This document shows, in pieces, positions 58,796 to 64,000 of a stretch of 64,000 nt of DNA. Source of the stretch: Terebella lapidaria (taxonomy: Eukaryota; Annelida; Polychaeta; Terebellida; Terebellidae); assembly GCA_949152475.1 (NCBI GenBank), contig OX424570.1, positions 27,400,694 through 27,464,693 on the forward strand, in the 5' to 3' direction. Both the position numbers and the translations under genes were made by a program. The notes under the pieces are model-generated. The model was not told where the DNA came from. It did no database searches and saw only the letters and a program-made list of their open reading frames with translations. Position 1 is the stretch's first letter. Each line of letters opens with the position of its first letter.

Positions 58796-59984
58796 ATTAT
58801 TCCAAGGAACATGCCATGCAGAGATGACCAGTGCAGTGACCAGAATTACTTTGAGAAGCAAAGACATAACTGTTAACTGTCAAGTACCTGATGTGAGTTT
58901 GTGACAGAGGGACAAACTTACAATAAGCTAATCGACTGGATACAGTGTTTGGTCGTGTCTGGGCCGCGGACGCACTCACAAGCTCATATGTGTTGCCGCC
59001 CAAACAGGCACCTGGGACTCGAACACTGTATCCAGTCGAATTCCTATAATTTATATACATCCCTATACCTGTATCCTAGCTGGGGAACTGTTAGTTTCTA
59101 TTATTATACTATACTTCCTAGACTCTATCACGGGCCACAGCCTGGCAAAGAGAATCAAGAAGATACCCAAATAACACAATAGTCAATATGTGGATGTTTC
59201 ATTACGATGTTGAAAACATTTTGAGAAAAGTTCCCCCCGAAAAAATGTTGACGCAAGTGCGCCTAGGGGCCGCCTAGGGGCGCCCTTGCATAGAATCAAC
59301 ACATTTCCTAGCTTTAATTGTATCACCAAAGGAAATATTGCTGTTTTTCCATCTAAAATTAACGCGAAACATAACCAAATGCTTCAAAATGTATAATTCC
59401 TGTGCACTTTATTGTAGCCCCGACAGTCCGCCAGGAATTCGTGGACCCTAATATACGATTATAGAAGACACCCTGCATGAAATCTATTTTTGTGTGCACT
59501 CTGTAACAATTGAGCCAACTAATCAAAAAATAAATGTTTTGATTGTGGTAGAATTTATATCATTTTTGTTTAAAATTCAGGGACACCCCACCTGTTTTGA
59601 CAAGAATTTCCCCTAGAATCATGAAACCTTGCCCCAAGAATCATGGGACCTGCCCCTAGAATCATAAAATACCCCTAGAATCATAAAATACCCCTAGAAT
59701 CACTGAACCGTATGTGCCCTGTGTATTTCACAGCTGTGGTGTTTTCACATTTGTGGTGTTTGGACAATATTTTGAGGCGTTATATGGATATTTCAGAACC
59801 GTTTTTGGAGCTTTCCAAAACTATTTACCCACTCATTAGTACGTGTACGGTTAGATAATTCGGTTACTGTATGTTTCTGCAGATACCCATTCTCTAGATA
59901 ATACAGTGGCTTCTATCTGCCATAATTTTCAGTTTTACTCCCGAACAAACTGATTCAGACGAAAAATTATAAAATAGGGCCTAC

Positions 59985-60545
59985 AGTCAATTTTGATGTG
60001 TCTAAAACATTTTTGATGCGTGTAAAATGTTTTTGATGTACCTAAAACTATTCTGGATGCGTCTAAAACATTTCTATGCATATAAAATATTTTCGATGCA
60101 TCTAAAACTATTCTCAATGCATCTAAAACATTCTCGGTGCATCTAAAACATTCTCGGTGCATCTAAAATATATTTGATGCGTTTAAAAATAATCTCGATG
60201 AGTCTGAAATATTTTCTATCCATCTAAAATATTTTCGATGAATCTAAAACTCTTCTCGATGCGTCTAAAATATTTGTGATGAATCTAAAATATTTGTGAT
60301 GTATCTAAAAAAAATTCAATACGTTTAAAATATTTTCGATGGGTCTAAAACCATTTCCGATGCATCTGAAACATTCTCGACGTATGCACATCGAAAATAC
60401 TTCATGCTTATAATTTCCGATGCATATAAACTTATAATTTCCGATGCATATAAACATCAGAAATACTTTAAATGCATCTTAAAGTATTTTCCACGCATTT
60501 GAATTTTTGTTAGACGCATCGAAAATAACTTAGACGCGGAAATTG
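59985..60545. repeat. Minisatellite of about 20 bp, GATGCATCTAAAACATTTTC type
   Basis: About 25-28 diverged copies of a unit of 19-21 bases (for example TCTCGGTGCATCTAAAACAT repeated exactly at 60131 and 60152). Some copies towards 60380-60540 are inverted. It lies just outside the transposon nest. Confidence 0.85.
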
Positions 60546-61214
60546 AATAAGACTTACCAAAAATGGTCTGCAGGGCGCACTTTGGAGGAACATATATTAT
60601 GGAGTAGCCACATATAACACCCTGACAAATTGGACCAACATATTGTATGCTATATTATCTCACGTAGTCCTATTTTTGATGTCTAGTAATGACGATGTCT
60701 CGTCTTGGGACACCACAGTTTTTTCGGGCCTATCGATGAACTTGATGGACCGAGCTTTGGTAACAAAGTCTATGTCTATTAGACGACAAAGTCACCAAAA
60801 TTTTCTGTATGTCTGGGATATTATTTACCATCAGTCTTGTGATCCATATATCTATCAAATACTGTCAAATTCATCACAAAAACCAACATTGAGTTTGATG
60901 ATCAACTGGAAAAAACAGCATACAGCTACATACAGCTAGTCAAAGTATATACAGCTAGTCAAAGTATATAATTCATAATCCGACATGCGTTTACGCGGTG
61001 GGTAAAATTGTAAACAAACCCACTTCCGGCGTCTGTCAATGTGCACGTGGAAGGTGTGGGATAAGAGATCGGCAAGCCAGCTGTTGTATCACTTTCCCTT
61101 GAAACACGTGGGTCTCTGTCGCTCTTCCACCGCGCACATATTGTTCATGAGCTTCAGTCTCCGAGGAACTAAAAAACATACCAAGATTCTCAAAGTATCG
61201 AACGGACTGCCAAA
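60546..61214 (+). promoter_or_regulatory. Upstream region of the FKBP gene
   Basis: Contains a short direct repeat (ACAGCTAGTCAAAGTATATA, 60932-60970) and then a locally less AT-rich stretch, 61010-61210, likely to hold the promoter and 5' UTR. No TATA box is assigned. Confidence 0.35.
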
Positions 61215-61420
61215 ATGAAATCGATTTGTCGCTTTGTTTACATTTTGCCAATGCTTGCCCTCGTATGTTTGGGAGAGGTTATCGAGAAAGAGAACGGACT
61301 GAAGATAGAGATAGTTTCCAAGCCGGATGATTGTGGAGAGAGAGTCAGCAAGAAGGGTGACCAACTGAGCATGCACTACACAGGAACCCTGGAAAAAGAC
61401 GGATCAAAATTCGACTCCAG
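61215..61420 (+). CDS. Secretory-pathway FKBP prolyl isomerase, first exon only
   Basis: ATG at 61215 opens a signal peptide (MKSICRFVYILPMLALVCLG), followed by the start of an FKBP domain: KIEIVSKPDDC, KKGDQLSMHYTGTLEKDG and KFDS. The exon ends at a strong donor (TCCAG before GTAAGG) in phase 2. The sequence is closest in pattern to the ER-type FKBPs (FKBP2/FKBP14 group), which catalyse cis-trans isomerisation of prolyl bonds during protein folding. The remaining exons, including the GWD and GYG parts of the domain, were not found up to 64000, so the gene must continue to the right. Which FKBP it is cannot be decided from 68 residues. Confidence 0.85.
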
Positions 61421-64000
61421 GTAAGGCCAAGTACTGGTTGAGAATTGAGTACCGGATATCCCCGCAATTAAGCCCAGTCCAGGGATTATTGGGGAAGAGG
61501 TGTTGCGGGTTCATAAAATTCACTCCTATGAAGGCCCGTGGCCTTTTAATCAGGGAATGATATTTTGACAGATAACCAATATGTATGTGCCATAGTGGTA
61601 TACTGAATCAGTAAGAATTGATAATTAGAAAACCCTGTTCATAATCACATCCAGACATGCCAACTAGATAGTTGATCAAACTTCTCCCGATAAGAGCGTG
61701 TCCACAATCAATGTGTGGTACACGTGAGAACCCTGACTGCATTCCTGTTAGGTTATGTGTCGCATAGATTTGTAAATCTTCACACGGCTGGATATTCAAT
61801 TGTACACTATGTCAACGAAAGTCTAAATCGCTGAGGTAACAAGAATAAATGATACGGTCATTCCGAAGTCTGTTCCTTTCCGTACACCAGCCTGCTTGTA
61901 AACCTGATCGTGTAATGACAGTATAAGACAGGCTGGACTGTTGTGTTCTTTAAATTCTTAAACTTTGTTTACAATCTTCCCAAATATGAGCTCAACCCTG
62001 TTTGTAGTAAAATACACTTTGAACATGGTTCAAATGGTTACGTACACAGGTATTACTCCTCTTGTATAAGCCCATGTGCATTAATTCAGAGGGGCCTATT
62101 TACGGGGATCTCCGGTAGCATTTTGGGGGCATCAGTCCAACTCTGACCACGAACAGTAATGAACAGATCTATCTCCGATAGCTATTCATCTGTATGTGTT
62201 ATTCTGCCTTCGATCATTCCACATGTACTGTAAGGTTATAGCTATTATTACAATGTATATGATAACGTGGATACTGATCAAATAAATAGTGAATAAATCG
62301 ATCTTGACTCCATTTAGGCTTAGCATATATTAGGCATACGGCGTGCAAATGTACTGTAAGCTCAGTGTCAGCGAACGCCTCAAACTTCAGTCTCATGAAA
62401 TTTATGAACTCCTATAATATACTCTGAATTGCCGTTTGAACGATACCATTTAGCGTCGCAAAAATATCAGCAAAACACAGTACAAACGAGTCAGAAAAAT
62501 CAGAGTCATCTCAGAATTGTGTGCACAATATTCCATAATGTGGTAATAGCATCTAGAGATGTTTTGATCTCTTCGAAAATCTTGCATATGGGTTGTTCTT
62601 TCTAAACCGACAAAGTAAAAGTATATATTTTATTTCGCAAACATCATAGGCGTAGGGAACTATCGGAAGCCATTAAAATTGCTTTCTAGGGGCTCGTATT
62701 CTTGTGTGCACTTTAAACAGATCGTTTGCTCACGTCCAATATTGTGATGAATATATCGGCATGAATATTCATATGAGATGTGTTGGTATGGTTTTTACGA
62801 CCATTTTACACCCAGCGAAATATCCATAGTAAAGTAGTTTAAATGAATTCATTTTCAGATTGAGCCCTCTTGAATAATGTAATGTTACATTGTATCTTCC
62901 AACTCAACAATATGACAACATCTGGATCTCACACTGTGACACATCACACCAAAAGTTATGTGTTTGTTGAAACTTGAAAGTTATTTGCATGTTGTGAAAG
63001 AGAACAGGATATTGTCACATATGATATCAGCATACATGCATGTGCTGTTCTCTGCAAGTTACACATGTACTTCACATATACACGCATGATCTATATACAT
63101 TATACAGGCACATTTAATTAAACATTCAGAACCCAACAGCATGCACAGTAGATGTGTGGATAACCAATGTATATAAATAAATAACAAAGCATTCATCCTG
63201 AATAAAAAGGAAGCCTGTTCAAAGTGATACATGTTTTCGTATTTACATGACATTGCATGTCAAAATGACACTATTTTGGGTCGTTTTATGAAGTGGGCGC
63301 ATTTGGCCACGTGTTGCAAAGACCACGTGTATTTTAGTGGTTACGTGTATCTGCTGAGCTATCAGGAATATACATCGTACTGTATGGTGACACGTTGGCT
63401 TGGGCGGTTTTATGCTTAAACATGTAAAAACCAAGGGTAGCCCAGTAGCTCGCCCTGGCCATAAATGACTTCTGGTATCCGGTGTCAGAAAATACGATGT
63501 AAAACTGCAGGTGTGACTTTATTGGTATTGCGATGTAGGCCTGCACACCTGTGGATATATCTACTCATAGGCAGCAATATGTGTTTGTAATTGATATCCA
63601 ATTTATCGCTAAGATACTTAGGACAGCAGATGCTTGTCAATTTACTGTAAAACATTTTTTTATCAGGCTCCACTTCAGTTTTTCTCCTCTCATCCTGACC
63701 AACTGTCAGCGAATCTGGCTGCCAATATACATGATATACGTGTATCTGAAAGACACTCCATCTGATTTCACAGTACATCGTACTCACCTCTATAATGATA
63801 ACTACACATACATCAATTACGTATACGTACCAGGCAAGATTGGTGCTAGTAATGTATTCTACAATGTACACGTATTATATCTTGGGTCATTTTGAATTTT
63901 CTCCCCGAACATATCACGATTTTTCTCAATATAGTCTTGTTCAGATTCTTGTTCAGAGTCCTAATTTTTTATATGACAGGGCCATCGATGTATAGTAAGC
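61421..64000. other. Probable first intron of the FKBP gene
   Basis: No further FKBP exon, RNA gene or complete transposon is recognised. A diverged half-copy of the lectin-intron hairpin family lies at about 62438-62510 (ACGATACCATTTAGCGTCGC). The rest is AT-rich unique-looking DNA. Confidence 0.5.

Larger units (their letters stand above)
56015..59288. mobile_element. hAT-like element in the right arm, 3.3 kb
   Basis: Ends are CAGGGGCGCCC at 56015 and the complement of CAAGGGCGCCC ending at 59288. An 8-bp duplication CATAGAAT lies at 56007-56014 and 59289-59296. No transposase frame remains. It contains another hAT-like element (57148-58105) and, from about 58480 to 58790, a stretch with a TATAAAAG box and AATAAA that resembles a solo LTR. 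Confidence 0.8.
49219..59723. mobile_element. Old fold-back DNA transposon, now 10.5 kb with nested insertions
   Basis: Ends are CACAGGGCACA and its complement, flanked by TATTT at 49214-49218 and 59724-59728. The arms are long inverted repeats cut into pieces by later insertions. Left pieces are 49219-49466, 51036-51371 and 51720 to about 51812. Right pieces are about 52111-52404, 55933-56014 and 59289-59723. With insertions removed the element is about 1.8 kb with arms of 650-800 bp and a central 300 bp. The arms repeat GATTCTAGGGG phrases. No transposase is seen, so it is non-autonomous; the superfamily is uncertain (5-bp duplication). Confidence 0.8.

Noticed and set aside
59935-60162. 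Minus-strand repetitive protein
   Set aside because: Translation of the 20-bp minisatellite.

Overview
The window is animal nuclear DNA: genes are split by GT-AG introns, coding density is low, and transposons and TACATGTA-rich noncoding DNA fill the rest. The mix of Penelope-type and DIRS-type retroelements, many TA-flanked MITEs, SUEL-type lectins and a sialate O-acetyltransferase suggests a marine invertebrate. A lophotrochozoan such as a bivalve or brachiopod seems most likely to me, with a cephalochordate as the alternative. The species cannot be fixed from sequence alone.

Layout. 1-9246 is a duplicated block holding part of a DIRS-like retroelement and a dead 3' copy of a CASD1-type gene. 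9247-11600 is repeat-rich DNA with a decayed LINE. 11601-34020 holds three tandem units of about 7.4-7.6 kb, each with one intact plus-strand gene for a single-pass membrane receptor: signal peptide, two SUEL-type lectin domains, a Thr-rich stalk, a membrane segment and a tyrosine-rich tail. 34017-36600 is a second DIRS-like copy, joined to the third unit inside its RNase H region. 38215-47381 is a complete 20-exon minus-strand CASD1-type gene. Its 3' half and the adjoining DIRS sequence are the parent or sister of the block at 1-9246. 49219-59723 is a set of nested transposons inside an old fold-back element, including an intact Penelope-like reverse transcriptase ORF. The first exon of a secretory-pathway FKBP lies at 61215, and the rest of that gene runs off the right edge.

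How the parts may work together. Each receptor tail carries ITIM-like sites (VVYCTI, IVYANV), YxxM sites (YISM, YANM, YVNM) and YxN sites (YANV, YVNQ). These are the classes of motif that recruit SHP phosphatases, PI3-kinase and Grb2 in vertebrate immune receptors. The neighbouring CASD1 homologue belongs to a family that 9-O-acetylates sialic acids in the Golgi. A glycan-modifying enzyme next to an expanding array of lectin receptors with inhibitory-type tails recalls the Siglec/CASD1 relation of vertebrates, but built on an unrelated lectin fold. The domains and motifs are visible in the sequence; the functional link is inference.

All gene models were built by hand from splice-site consensus and phase. 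They close in frame (lectin 1: 470 aa; lectin 2: 494 aa; lectin 3: 496 aa; CASD1: 832 aa). The large duplications could in part be uncollapsed haplotypes of a heterozygous genome.
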